From assembly GCF_026151205.1 (NCBI RefSeq), contig NC_087072.1, positions 12,378,169 to 12,442,168 on the forward strand: a stretch of 64,000 nt of DNA, written 5' to 3'. A program made the translations under genes and the position numbers. The notes beneath the pieces were generated by a model that saw nothing but the letters and a program-made list of their open reading frames with translations, had not been told where the DNA came from and did not search any database. Below, piece after piece: positions 1 to 11,300 of the stretch (within the stretch, counting starts at the first letter, position 1; every line of letters begins with the position of its first letter). The DNA is from Bolinopsis microptera. Taxonomy: Eukaryota; Ctenophora; Tentaculata; Lobata; Bolinopsidae.

Positions 1-589
1 AGATGAAGGGCTTCAAGGGAGAGGTTCCAGCTTCGTAAGCTATCCTTGTGACTCTGTGTCTGATTAAGGCATCGGGCATGCAGACAACAGGTGGAAGGGC
101 TACCTTTGCAACTATCTCACCCTTCACGGATACCACCAGGAACTTGCCTTTCAGCTTCATGTCCAGGGTTAGTCCGGGTGGTGTTAGAGTGAACTTGAAG
201 TCCTTGCAGATCGCCCACATCGGATACTCGCTGTCAGGAACATCAGTGACGCAGTCGTTCTCGGTGAAGTCCCCACATCCACCATCCGTGTGCATCGCTT
301 CCAATTTCAAAGTAGCTTTTCCATCAGAACTCTCCGGTAGCGCAACCGAGACCTGCAATTCGATGATGGCCAGTTTTCGGTTGTAAAGCTTGATTAATCC
401 AAGATCTCGTTCCAAGGTCTGTGTTCCCACTCTCTGAGCGAAGGGGTAAAATACCGACTTCTGTCTTCTACGTGACAGCTTATATCCGTACATACGACTT
501 TGTTCTTTCAGTCGAAGGCACTGTATCTGTCGTGCCTCAGAACAGTACACAAGTACGAGTGTCAAAGCTAGCAACGTGGTTAAATGCAT
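1..589 (-). CDS. Secreted protein of unknown family, copy A (3' end cut by window edge)
   Basis: The reading frame is open from an ATG at 589 down to base 1, giving about 196 residues with the stop outside the window. The N-terminus (MHLTTLLALTLVLVYCSEA) is a typical signal peptide. The mature part has several cysteines, including a CGDFTENDC motif and MWAICKDF, and no membrane segment, so it is probably secreted. It is a close paralogue of the gene at 2446-3042. It differs by an extra Leu codon near the C-terminus, one Gly fewer in the glycine run and scattered substitutions, and no frame break is seen. I do not recognise the family and infer no function. Confidence 0.7.
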   Translation of the reverse strand, partial: MHLTTLLALTLVLVYCSEARQIQCLRLKEQSRMYGYKLSRRRQKSVFYPFAQRVGTQTLERDLGLIKLYNRKLAIIELQVSVALPESSDGKATLKLEAMHTDGGCGDFTENDCVTDVPDSEYPMWAICKDFKFTLTPPGLTLDMKLKGKFLVVSVKGEIVAKVALPPVVCMPDALIRHRVTRIAYEAGTSPLKPFI

Positions 590-1013
590 TTTAGGAGTTC
601 TTCGGGAAATTGATTCAACAAACGATTGTAACTCGTAATCAATAGAAATGAAACATAGGCATGTTTCAGTTTACGCAGGGTTATTTTTCTATGAGGTCCA
701 CGTACCCAGACTATGCGATTGGTTTAACTATACATACAAATATTCGCCTCCACGATGAAGTTTACATTTTGTCAATTGATAAATTACATATGCTGGGGCA
801 TAATGATAACTTTACACCCCCCACATGTGTAATGTGTATTGGCTTCACGAGCTCCTTGTTGCGAGTTTCAGGCATCCTGATAAAAATATTTTGTTTTCGG
901 GCCCGCTAAAAATACAGGATATCCACCTGATATCTGATTACTTAAATCGGACCTAGTCTACAATAGATCTACTGTTGTCTACGCTAAGTTTTAAAGATAG
1001 TTTTTAGAAAATC
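1..1013. repeat. Segmental duplication, left copy (pairs with ~2446-3457)
   Basis: About 1 kb, covering the secreted-protein gene and its upstream flank, is repeated at high identity at about 2446-3457. The right border is sharp: both copies share TTTTTAGAAAATC and then diverge, into LINE sequence here and into a different sequence at 3458. Copy A has a short extra segment near 790-805. The left border lies outside the window. Confidence 0.85.
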
Positions 1014-1500
1014 CCGTCCAAACTTGTTTCTTGAGCCTTCGTCAGTGTCCAGGTTTCTGATCCGTAGAGCAGTACTGACTCACAAGCCGCTATGAACGAT
1101 CTAATCTTTAGGCTCTTTGAGAGTTTGGATTTCCAGATATCCTTCAGTCTATGTAGGGCACCCCATGCTTTTCCCTTTCTAACCCTTATCTCCCTATCTG
1201 TGCTCTCAATCCAGGAGCCTAAGTAGATGAAATCATCCACATTTTCTATGGCTTCCCCAGATCGACTTTGGAGGTCGCTAGATCGATCTTCCATATTCAA
1301 TGTCATAACCTTGGTCTTGCCTTCGTTTATGTGAAGTCCCACGCTCGCTGCCGCTGATTCTACTCGGAGCAGGAACTCGTTAGCCTTATCCAAGTCCTCA
1401 GATATAAGTGCTATATCATCTGCAAAGTCCACATCGGTGATGATCTTGGGCCCACTCTTCTGCTTGAACGACCATGATTGGTCCGTTTTTGTTATGAGAG
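1004..1500 (-). mobile_element. LINE reverse transcriptase fragment
   Basis: The minus-strand frame reads through an RT catalytic box, DFADDIALIS (FADD in place of YADD), then YLGSWI, RKGKAWGALHRL and LLYGSETWTLT. This order is typical of the palm and thumb of non-LTR retrotransposon RTs. The frame can be extended upstream of the FADD box to about 1500 and ends at a stop at 1004, exactly where the duplicated segment begins. Only the central RT remains; no endonuclease and no tail were seen. The C-terminal fragment at 39595-39873 could come from the same family. Confidence 0.85.
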
Positions 1501-2445
1501 TTAACAGTTAGGGGCTAGAAACTTAGGGCCAGAAAATAAAAAGGAGAAAGGAAGGTTTGGACGGCCCAAATTGTGGCTATTTTCTGTCCTAAATTTCGGC
1601 TAAGGTGAGTGAGTAACGTTGTGCAATGTAGAATAAAGTGGTCTAAAAATAGATAATGTAGCACCAAATGTAACTTTTGGGCGGCGCCAGCCTTCCTCTC
1701 CAAATAAGTCGAGTGTACACTGACCGAGAGCTTTTTTGTGAAGGTACTTAGTCTCATGAAGATAAGTCAGCTTGCTATCGGAGACAAAGGAACCAAGAGA
1801 GGAGCAAAAATGTTCAATACCTTAGCTAATAATCAATATCGATACATATATTGGATTTTGTTAAAGTCTTGCGGACCAACATGGCGCTACAGTAAGTTGT
1901 AATCCTCCAATAGGATTTAGACCATGCTTAACAGAGATTGATTAATCCCACGCTGAATATTAGGATCCTTGATTATTGTAGCTGGTGCCCAAAATTTCGA
2001 TATAAGATCTACATTTTTGGCATTCCAGAAACTCACAAACTCACCATGCCGTTGGGTGCCCGGTACTGTCCCGGCCCCATGCCATTATCCCGGCCCCATG
2101 CCACTGTTAGTCTGTATTTTTCAATTTTACATTGCTCCTTAAAGGTCAACGAGCACTGATATTGAGCGTTCATATATTTATAAAAAGATGTCTTTCTAAA
2201 TTTCCATGGTTTACTTTAATAGAATTATGTCGAAATATTATAAGTTCAGATTACAGAATCGAAAAAGGATTTGAATTATAAATTTGCTTTGTTTTCACTG
2301 AAAAATATGGCCTTAGTTTATTATCGTATGATTAGGCACAATAACAAGTAAAACTAGAAGCTGAATGCAGTTGATAATAACAAGCAAAATAAATGTTTAT
2401 ATTTAACCAAAAATATTGACATCTCTTCTTTTATTTTCTCTGTCC
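1501..2445. other. Intergenic, no supported gene
   Basis: AT-rich sequence between the LINE fragment and the second secreted-protein gene. Short ORFs occur on both strands (for example 1515-1757 minus) without recognisable domains or splice context. A short direct repeat of CCCGGCCCCATGCCA occurs near 2070-2104. Confidence 0.6.
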
Positions 2446-3042
2446 TTATTGGCAAATGAAGGGCTTGACGGAAGAGGTTCCAGCTTCGTAAGCTATCCTT
2501 GTGACCTTGTGTCTGATAGCATCGGGCATGCAGGCAACAGGTGGGAGGGCTACTTTTGCAACTATCTCCCCCTTCACGGATACCACCAGGAACTTGCCTT
2601 TCAGCTTCATGTCCAGGGTTAGTCCTGGTGGTGTTAGAGTGAACTTGAAGTCCTTGCAGACCGCCCACATCGGATACTCGCTGTCAGGAACTTTAGTGAC
2701 GCAGTCGTTCTCGGTGAAGTCCCCACATCCACCACCATCCGTGTGCATCGCTTCCAATTTCAAAGTAGCTTTTCCATCAGAACTCTCCGGTAGCGCAACC
2801 GAGACCAATAATTCGATGATCGCCAGTTTTACGTTGTAAAGCTTGATTAATCCAAGATCTCGTTCTAAGGTCTGTGTTCCCACTCTATGAGCTAAGGGGT
2901 AATATACCGACTTCTTTTTTCTACCTGCCAGACTATATCCGTACATACGACTCTGTTCTTTCAGTTGAAGACACTGTATCTGTTGTGCCTCAGAACAGTA
3001 CACAAGTACGAGTGTCAAAGCTAGCAACGTGGTTAAGTGCAT
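2446..3042 (-). CDS. Secreted protein of unknown family, copy B (complete)
   Basis: A single-exon frame of 198 residues. I chose the ATG at 3042 (MHLTTLLALTL) because it starts a clean signal peptide, and the 12-residue upstream extension begins with a non-ATG codon. After cleavage near CSEA/QQ the protein has conserved cysteines (IQCLQL, GGGCGDF, NDCVTK, WAVCKDF, ACMPDA, FICQ), probably paired in disulphides. An AATAAA-like signal on the minus strand lies only about 10 bases after the stop. It is the intact paralogue of the gene at 1-589, with an in-frame codon gain or loss between them that suggests both were kept under selection. Family and function are unknown. Confidence 0.75.
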   Translation of the reverse strand: MHLTTLLALTLVLVYCSEAQQIQCLQLKEQSRMYGYSLAGRKKKSVYYPLAHRVGTQTLERDLGLIKLYNVKLAIIELLVSVALPESSDGKATLKLEAMHTDGGGCGDFTENDCVTKVPDSEYPMWAVCKDFKFTLTPPGLTLDMKLKGKFLVVSVKGEIVAKVALPPVACMPDAIRHKVTRIAYEAGTSSVKPFICQ

Positions 3043-3457
3043 TTTGGGAGTTCTTCGGGAAATTGATTCAACAAACAATTGTAACTCGTAATCAATAGAA
3101 ATGAAACATAGGCATGTTTCAGTTTACGCAGGGTTATTTTTCTATGAGGTCCACGTACCCAGTCTATGCGATTGGTTTAACTATACATACAAATATTCGC
3201 CTCCACGATGAAGTTTACATAATATTTTCAATTGATAAATTACAATGATAACTTTACACCCCCCACATGTGTAATGTGTATTGGCTTCACGAGCTCCTTG
3301 TTGCGAGTTTCAGGCATCCTGATAAAAATATTTTGTTTTCGGGCCCGCTAAAAATACAGGATATCCACCTGATATCTGATAACTTAAATCGGACCTAGTC
3401 TACAATAGATCTACTGTTGTCTACGCTAAGTTTTGAAGATAGTTTTTAGAAAATCAT
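2446..3457. repeat. Segmental duplication, right copy
   Basis: Partner of 1-1013, colinear and in the same orientation. The copies share the coding region and about 400 bases upstream, including the stretch with CCCCCCACATGTGTAATG. This copy lacks a short segment present in the left copy near 790-805. Confidence 0.85.
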
Positions 3458-3483
3458 TAAAACGCACATGTTAGTATCCTCAG

Positions 3484-4811
3484 ACAAAGTTAGTACGCAC
3501 GGAGACTGGGGAGCTCGCTTACGTGAGTTCAGTTCTAGCTATGTTATTAATTAAACAATACGTTCCTCTCTCATGTTGGTTTATAAGATTATTGAACTTA
3601 TAGTTCTCTCTTGACTATGGAGAAAATAGGTTATATCTTTAATCTTTATTTAATTAAACAGTTAAATTAGGTAAATTAATTATGCTATTTAAGTTACACT
3701 ACAACTAATTTTTCCAGGAGTTGGATGAAGAAGAGGGGTATTTGTTGAGAAACTGTGACAAACACAAATACTTGAGGCGCTCTCAAACTGACCCTAGACC
3801 TCTCGGTAAGTTGCTTACTCGATCACTATAAACTGTTTAACGAGATGTTAAACAGTCACTAGTCACTAGTCACTAGTCACTAGTCACTAGTCACTAGTCA
3901 CTAGTCACTAGTCACTAGTGGTATTGATACCTGTCCTCCCCATAACAGATCTGTTGGGAAGTCCAGAGAGGACGGAGTTTGGTTCGGTGATAAGGAGATC
4001 GGGGACAGTGTGCCTTCCTACAAGTAACCAGCAGCTTTCTGAGCTGGAGTTACAGGGTCTTACTGACTTGGTGAGTACAAGGAAAACAAGTAGTAACTAT
4101 AGTAACTAGTAGTGTAACTATGGTAACTAGCAATGTAACAGTCTGGGTACTATATTGTTTCAGTTATTTGACAATTGTGAGCGATTCATAAGACAGTGAT
4201 AAGCCATGAATTATCTACACAATATATCCAGCTCCTCTTGTCTTGATCCGTATAACTCACAGATGGGTTACAAGAAACTGTGTCGGATAGAAAAGCAGTA
4301 CACGACACAGAGTGTAAACATCATCGATAGGAAACTTTCATTAGTTGAACAACTGAAGCAGGTCTAGATTCAATTTTATATTTTCTGTTCTCTTTACTTG
4401 GGGGGGGGGGGGGGGGGGGGGGGCCCTTACTTATACCCTTCAATTTAAAGCTATTTTCCGCTGTTATTTTGTTAGTTGACAGTTGCAGAAACTTTCCTAA
4501 ATAACCCAACTTCTCTCCCTGCCCAGCTACCAAAAGAAGAGTGTATGATCCCAACACCGCCACCATCTACCCCCACTCCAACCCCTCCTCCCTCGCCCGA
4601 AGAGGAGGACTACACTCCCATCCAGTACCAATACGTTGTGCCAACTGTACAGACGCGGGTTGCCTCTGCAGAGGACTCCACCAGACCCGTATCTCGAAAG
4701 TACACCGAGGTGTTGACTCCTCCTGCAGTTACTCCTATTCCTGAGGTGGAGGAGGATGTTAAGGAGGAGGAAATGCTGCTGGAACACTTCCAGACACTCC
4801 GAGCCCAATGA
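3484..4811 (+). CDS. 5' exon cluster upstream of the amphipathic-repeat gene (model uncertain)
   Basis: Candidate exons with compatible phases are 3484-3522, 3718-3805, 3949-4070, 4164-4195, 4232-4361 and 4527-4811. Translations include ELDEEEGYLLRNC, LTDL, DPYNSQMGYKKLCRIEKQY and a Pro/Glu-rich segment (PTPPPSTPTPTPPPSP). Two things are odd. Exons four and five would be separated by only 36 bases holding in-frame TGA TAA, too short for a normal metazoan intron. The last exon ends at TGA (4809-4811) before the strong GTGAGT donor at 4835. It is therefore either a separate short gene or isoform, or the 5' part of the gene at 5393-15689 with a frame error near 4750-4835. No initiator ATG was located; upstream exons may lie outside the window. 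Confidence 0.45.
3852..3919. repeat. (AGTCACT)n heptamer microsatellite
   Basis: About nine tandem copies of AGTCACT, in the candidate intron between the exons at 3718-3805 and 3949-4070. The array ends about 30 bases before the next acceptor. Confidence 0.9.
4400..4423. repeat. Poly(G) tract
   Basis: A run of 24 G, in an intron of the candidate 5' exon cluster. Matching poly(C) runs occur near 18637-18665, 22371 and 25580. Such runs are prone to length error in sequencing. Confidence 0.95.
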
Positions 4812-5392
4812 GCTTGAGAGCCTTTACTCGGGTGGTGAGTACCGCTTTATAATTTAAGACGAACAACTCAAGGCTGAAATGACATTTTTAATCTTTTAAC
4901 AAATATAAATTTTCTTGCATTTCGTTGATAACTTGAAAAGTTATAGCAGATGAGCTACTTTATTAAGATATTACAACTTTCTTCCGTTCGATCAATTTCT
5001 TAAATATTATATATATATTTCAATATTTCATTATCGCCGTTTGATATTCACGATTTATCCACATCAGCGTTGTTGTGGTATAAATGAATAAAGATTGGAA
5101 CACGTGGTTTAACACATAAAGTATAAAATTTAGCTAAACTTGAGAGTGTTTTTATCAAGTATCACTCCCGTTCATGCATGTTACTAGCTCTTTATTCTCG
5201 GAACAGCAAAACAGATCGGAGTTTTATATCTCTTTTATAACTAACGTTTAATTCAAACTGATATAAACATGAAAAGCATGAACAAATCTTTCTAATATCA
5301 ACAATTAATTTTTCCTGGAATATAAAGATTCTTTCTAAAACGCACATGTATTATCCCCCATAAAAAGCAGTTTCTTTATCATAAAATTTCAG

Positions 5393-8300
5393 AAAAGAAG
5401 TGAGTCTACCGGGAGTCTGGACAGTTATTGTGGAAAGTTTGTGGATGATATCTTACTGCACCTCTCTTTCGAGAAGCAAAAGTCTAAATCGCCTACACTA
5501 GTGGAAGAAAAAAACCTAACTTACACAATAGCGGATGAGAAAAACCTAACCTACACCATAGAACGAAGTTACTCAACAAGCAGTGGTCGAAGTGTGTGTG
5601 TAAAGCTTGTTGATGAAGTGTTTCATCTCAGTACCCTCGAGAAGGAACCTAGTCCAACACCTCTTCCGAGCATATCCAGTAGGAATGTAAGTAATGTGGA
5701 AATATATCAAGTATTTGAAATATGTGTTTCAATTCCGCTTGAAGACGTAAAGAACCACTCATACTCATTCGATGCACACTGTACATTGTACACTATACAC
5801 TGTACATTGTTTGAAACTGCTGTTTTGGCAGGATGTCACCATCAGCAGCGTGTCAAGAGCAAGCGACATGACTGATGACAGTGTAGGTTATTCTAGCATG
5901 AAGGAGGCGCTCTCTTTTCAGAGGCATTAAAAATGAAAAGAGGAACACTCCTTCTCAAAGCATTCAAACTAAATGGAACAGCTTTCCTTTTAAAAGCACA
6001 GTTCTTGCACAGTTTTTTCCATAGTTATAGCTTCATAGTATTACTATTTAAGCTTTTTATTGGTACAGATTACAAAGAAAGTGACTAGAATAGGAGGAAC
6101 TGCTTAATAAGATTATTTTTAGTTCAAGGTTTAAGGGCAAACTTTGGATCTAAGTCTTTGCTTTCAGCCTATAATTGATGATCAATCAAACCGAAAAATC
6201 ACCAACAATATGCTTCTCCTCTGACGATGTTCATTATGAATGATGGGGAGACCTGCCGAATGCCAGCCGACCACTCATTCTGATGACTGTTAGGATAGTT
6301 TAAAAACTCCCCCATGTCCCACTTGGTTTAGACTTTGGTGTGATAATTTGATGATTCTGTTTAATCCAGAGAATGTCAACGTGGACGTCCATTCAACTCA
6401 TGAAGTTGTATCTCGAATTCGGTTGCAATTTGTAGCCTTCGATTTGTCGTTTTACAACGGAATTTTGATAAATATTTCCGATTTAATTTCATCTTCCAAG
6501 TCTCTTAAAAACTGGGCAGAATTTCAACATTTGTCTACCCTACTAATCACAGCATGCGAAGGATGGATAATTCGATCTATTTAATTCTTAATGATAGCCC
6601 GCATGTTAATTTTAATGGTCATGATAATTGTTTTGATTATTTCCTTCAACTACATGGTCCTGCATGATGAAGTGTTTCACGTAAACTACTGAGCTAACTC
6701 GCCTATAAAAATGTACTCTTGCACCAGGCCAACCGAGCATGTAATATATAGAAGATTATACTAAATACTTGTACATAATATTATCTGTATATTGATCGTA
6801 CATAATACGTCAGAGTTCTCTTACAATGTGGGTAACTAGAAATTATAAATCTGTGATTTCTATATTCATAGAATTTTCAGGAAAACCAACGGAAGTCGAT
6901 CTTAGATGTGACCCCTCCTCTAACCCCAGATGAAATGGAAATAGCTGCTATCGCCGCTCAAAGTCGTTCTAGCAGTGGTCTTAGTAACTATTGTGAAAAC
7001 TTTGTGGACAAACTATTGTTCCGTATTTCTATAGAGAAAGAACCGGATGAGTTAGAACATGTTCCAATACCTGTCAGTCGCTCTAAAAGTGGTCTCAGTA
7101 TTTATTGTGACAACTTTGTGGACAAACTTTTACTTCGCATTTCCTTAGAGAAGGATGAAACCCCTCCCCTTACTCCAGATGAGATGGAAGTTGATCCTAT
7201 CGCAGAAAGTTTCAGTCGCTCTAGCAGTGGCCTTAGTAGCTACTGTGGTAAAGTTGTGGACGATCTTTTGCTTCACATTTCTGTAGAGAAGGAATCTGTC
7301 TCACTTGTACCAACAGAAAAAGACCCTGTTGAAGAGTCTGGACCCATCTACACACCTGTTAGCAGCCAGAGCTTCTGCAGCAGCTCTCGTAGCAGCTCTC
7401 GTAGCAGCACTAGCAGCAGCTCTAGCAGCAGCTCTCGTAGCAGTAACATCAGTGGTTTTTGCGACAAATTAGTAGATGATCTGTTGATTCGTATTAGAGT
7501 AGAAAAAGTAAAATCGGTTTCACCAATTCCCATCAAAAGAGAACAAACACCGTATCATAATATGGATAAAACTCTTCCTCTAACCCCGGATGAAATGGAA
7601 ATTCTTCCTATCGCTGCTCAAAGTCGTTCTAGCAGTGGCCTTAGTAACTATTGTGAAAACTTTGTGGACAAACTATTGTTCCGTATTTCTATAGAGAAAG
7701 AATCGGTTTCACCAACTTCTATCAAAAGAGAACAAACACCCCCACTTACCCCAGATGAAATGGAAATAGCTGCTATCGCCGCTCAAAGTCGTTCTAGCAG
7801 TGGCCTTAGTAACTATTGTGAAAACTTTGTGGACAAACTATTGTTCCGTATTTCTATAGAGAAAGAATCGGTTTCACCAACTTCTATAAAAAGAGAACAA
7901 ACACCCCCACTTACCCCAGATGAAATGGAAATAGCTGCTATCGCCGCTCAAAGTCGTTCTAGCAGTGGCCTTAGTAACTATTGTGAAAACTTTGTGGACA
8001 AACTATTGTTCCGTATTTCTATAGAGAAAGAATCGGTTTCACCAACTTCTATAAAAAGAGAACAAACACCTCCACTTACCCCAGATGAAATGGAAATTGC
8101 TCCTATCGCCGCTCAAAGTCGCTGTAGTAGTCGCCTTAGTAACTATTGTGAAACATTTGTCGACGGACTCTTGTTCCGTATCAGTATTGAAAAAAAGCCA
8201 ACACCAATCCTCAGAGAACCATATCCAGATGAAAAGCGAGTTTCTTCAACGGCATCTCCAATTGAGAGTGAACCTACTCCTGCCTCGTTGATAATTGATA

Positions 8301-11300
8301 TACCAGAATCACCGTTGCAAGTATATTTTATATTATGTGCATTTTGCTCATGCATGAAATGTTATGCTGTTATTGGCATGATTTTTGCTTTGTTTGGTTG
8401 CGAAGTACTGTTTTGCATGCGTCATGTCTGGTGATTAACCAGTTGAACATTTACAAAATAATCACCCATTAGCCATTACCCATACGAGAAAGTAAATTTG
8501 AAGTGCCTCACCGCATGTTACCACCTTACAACTACTTCATCGCATGCCCGTTTATAAGAAATATTAATCGAATACTCTTCTTGTTACATTAGAGTAACTT
8601 TACTGTAGCTCTACTAGAGTTGCCGTGTACTCGGTTAATTGTCAGCCGTAAAAAGTGGCATTTTTTCAAAAAATATAGTTGTTTTTACTGAAGTACGTGA
8701 TTTTTCGTTCATAAGGGTGTACAAATAGCGGAGCTCGCATGTATGCATTAATTTTATTTGATGTTTTTCTTGTTAAAGCTGCACGTGGAAATTTCATCAC
8801 AAATCATGCATGTTGCTATATATTTTCCTAGACTTCAGCTTATTTTAATAAAGTTTGATTTCTTCTTATGTGCACTACATATTGCATGAGTCTGTTGAAC
8901 CACAAGCTAATATGTCCCGTACATTCAAATCATCTGCTTTATTACAGATTTATCAACATTAATCTCATGCCAACTAGCATGCTATCAGCCGTTTTTGAGT
9001 TTCCATAACTCATGGTAAAACGACTGACCCCACAAAAAATAGAGAAATATATGATTGCGAAGAAACAAAAACGGCTTTTATCATCAGTGTCTCTTTCTTT
9101 ATTCATAGAACTTTCAGGTTGAGAAACGGAGCTATTCCAGAAGTAGCGGAAAAGATCTCTGCATTAAAATTGTGGACGAAGCTTTTATTCTTAGCACCGT
9201 TGAAAAAGAGAAACCAATCTCAGATAAAACTCCTTGTCTTACTCCGGATGAGTTAGAACATGTTCCAATAGCTGTCAGTCGCTCTAGTAGTGGTGTCAGT
9301 ATTTATTGTGACAACTTTGTGGACAAACTTTTACTTCGCATTTCCTTAGAGAAGGATGAAACCCCTCCCCTTACTCCAGATGAGATGGAAGTTGCTCCTA
9401 TCGCAGAAAGTTTCAGTCGCTCTAGCAGTGGCCTTAGTAGCTACTGTGGTAAAGTTGTGGACGATCTTTTGCTTCACATTTCTGTAGAGAAGGAATCTGT
9501 CTCACCTGTACCAACAGAAAAATACCCTGTTGAAGAGTTTGGACCCATCTACACACCTGTTAGCAGCCAGAGCTTCTGCAGCAGCTCTCGTAGCATCACT
9601 AGCAGCAGCTCTAGCAGCAGCTCTCGTAGCAGTAACATCAGTGGTTTTTGCGACAAATTAGTAGATGATCTGTTAATTCGTATTAGAGTAGAAAAAGTAA
9701 AATCGGTCTCGCCTCCTCCCTCTGAGAAGGACTCATCTCCTGTTGAAAGACTCCCAACTCCCGTGGAAACTGCGAGGCAACATTCCAGCAGGAGCTTGGA
9801 TAGCTATTGTGGCAGGTATGTAGACGATATGCTTGTTCGTATCACTGTGGAGAAATCACCCTCACCGACTGAAGGAGACCAAGCCCCGTCTCCTAGTTCC
9901 AGCAGCCGGAGTAGCACATTGAGTACACCTACAGCAAGTCACCGGAGCAGCTCTTCTAGAAGCTTGGACAGTTTCTGTGGCAAGTTTGTAGATAAACTCC
10001 TGCTTCGCATATCTGTAGACAAAGTACCCAATCAGAGGAGTCTTTCTAGTAGCAGCGGAAAGAGCTTCTGTGTTAATCTTATGGACGGAGTGGTCTTCCA
10101 AAGTACTGCCGAGAAAGAAACTAATCCGAGCTCGCCTGCTGATCTCTCATCTGTCCGCTCGCCTGTCAAAGAAGAATCTTCTTCTTCTTCTTCTCCTTCT
10201 GCTGGAGACCCCTCAACTCCTTATCTTCCTCATACTCCAGCACCAACTCCTACTGAAACTACTGCACAATTGGTCAGTTATTTTAAATACTGGCAGCTGC
10301 AAATTATCCCTGTGACTCCTGTTCATGTCATGCTGTGCTGATTATTGGCATGCGTTATCCGTCACAATGTTGTTGCATGATTCACTTTTACATTTTGGTT
10401 TCAGATGTTTGCATGAATTTTGTTTTGTGTTCGGTGTTTTAGCTTTGGTGATGGTTGCACATTGCATGATGTTATAAATTTTGTTCAACCAAATTTCACA
10501 AAAAATGAATAAGTTGTCATCTGTGTTTTTTTCAAGATATTCAGCCGTTGTATTAAATTGTCCAGCTGACTGCTGTTCTGTAAATCATGCATGCTGATAT
10601 TATGCTGATATTATGCTTTTATTGAATCAACTGATATGACCTTTTAACACACATGTTTATTGGTTGGCAACTATAGTCGACACACGCCTTTGTACTTTGT
10701 AGCAACAGTAATTCAACGTACTTTAACTTTAACTATTTACTGAGAATCGATACCAATTATTCCAGGAAATGTATCACGTCTCACGTCTGTGCTATCATTT
10801 TCAGAAATTCAAAAACCACATTCAATTTTAACTTCTCGCCATCAAACTTTCTTACTAAATTCTTCCGCAGCTTAATCACTAAGATTTCTAAGTAAGTAAG
10901 GATTAGCTAATTCATGATAGTAAAAGTTTCTTTATTCATAGAATTTTCAGGCGAGCTCAAGAAGCTATTCCAGAAGTAGTGGTAAAAGTTACTGTGTCAA
11001 ACTAGTTGATGAAGTGTTTCATCTCAGCACCGTCGAGGCGGCTAAATCAATTACGCCTATACCGATTGAGAGGGAACAGACTCCATATTATGCTGCATCT
11101 CCCAGTCCATCTGTAAAGGAGCCTACACCTGCACCAGCTGAGCCTACTCCCTCGCCCCTAAAGGAGCCTACTCCCTCACCAACTGAGCCTACTCCTTCAC
11201 CAATTACAATTGAGAAGGATCTTGTTCCTCCGATTGAAAAACAATATGTTATCAGAGAATCAGACAGAGATGATACTGCCACAACTAGTTTTGTGTCAGG

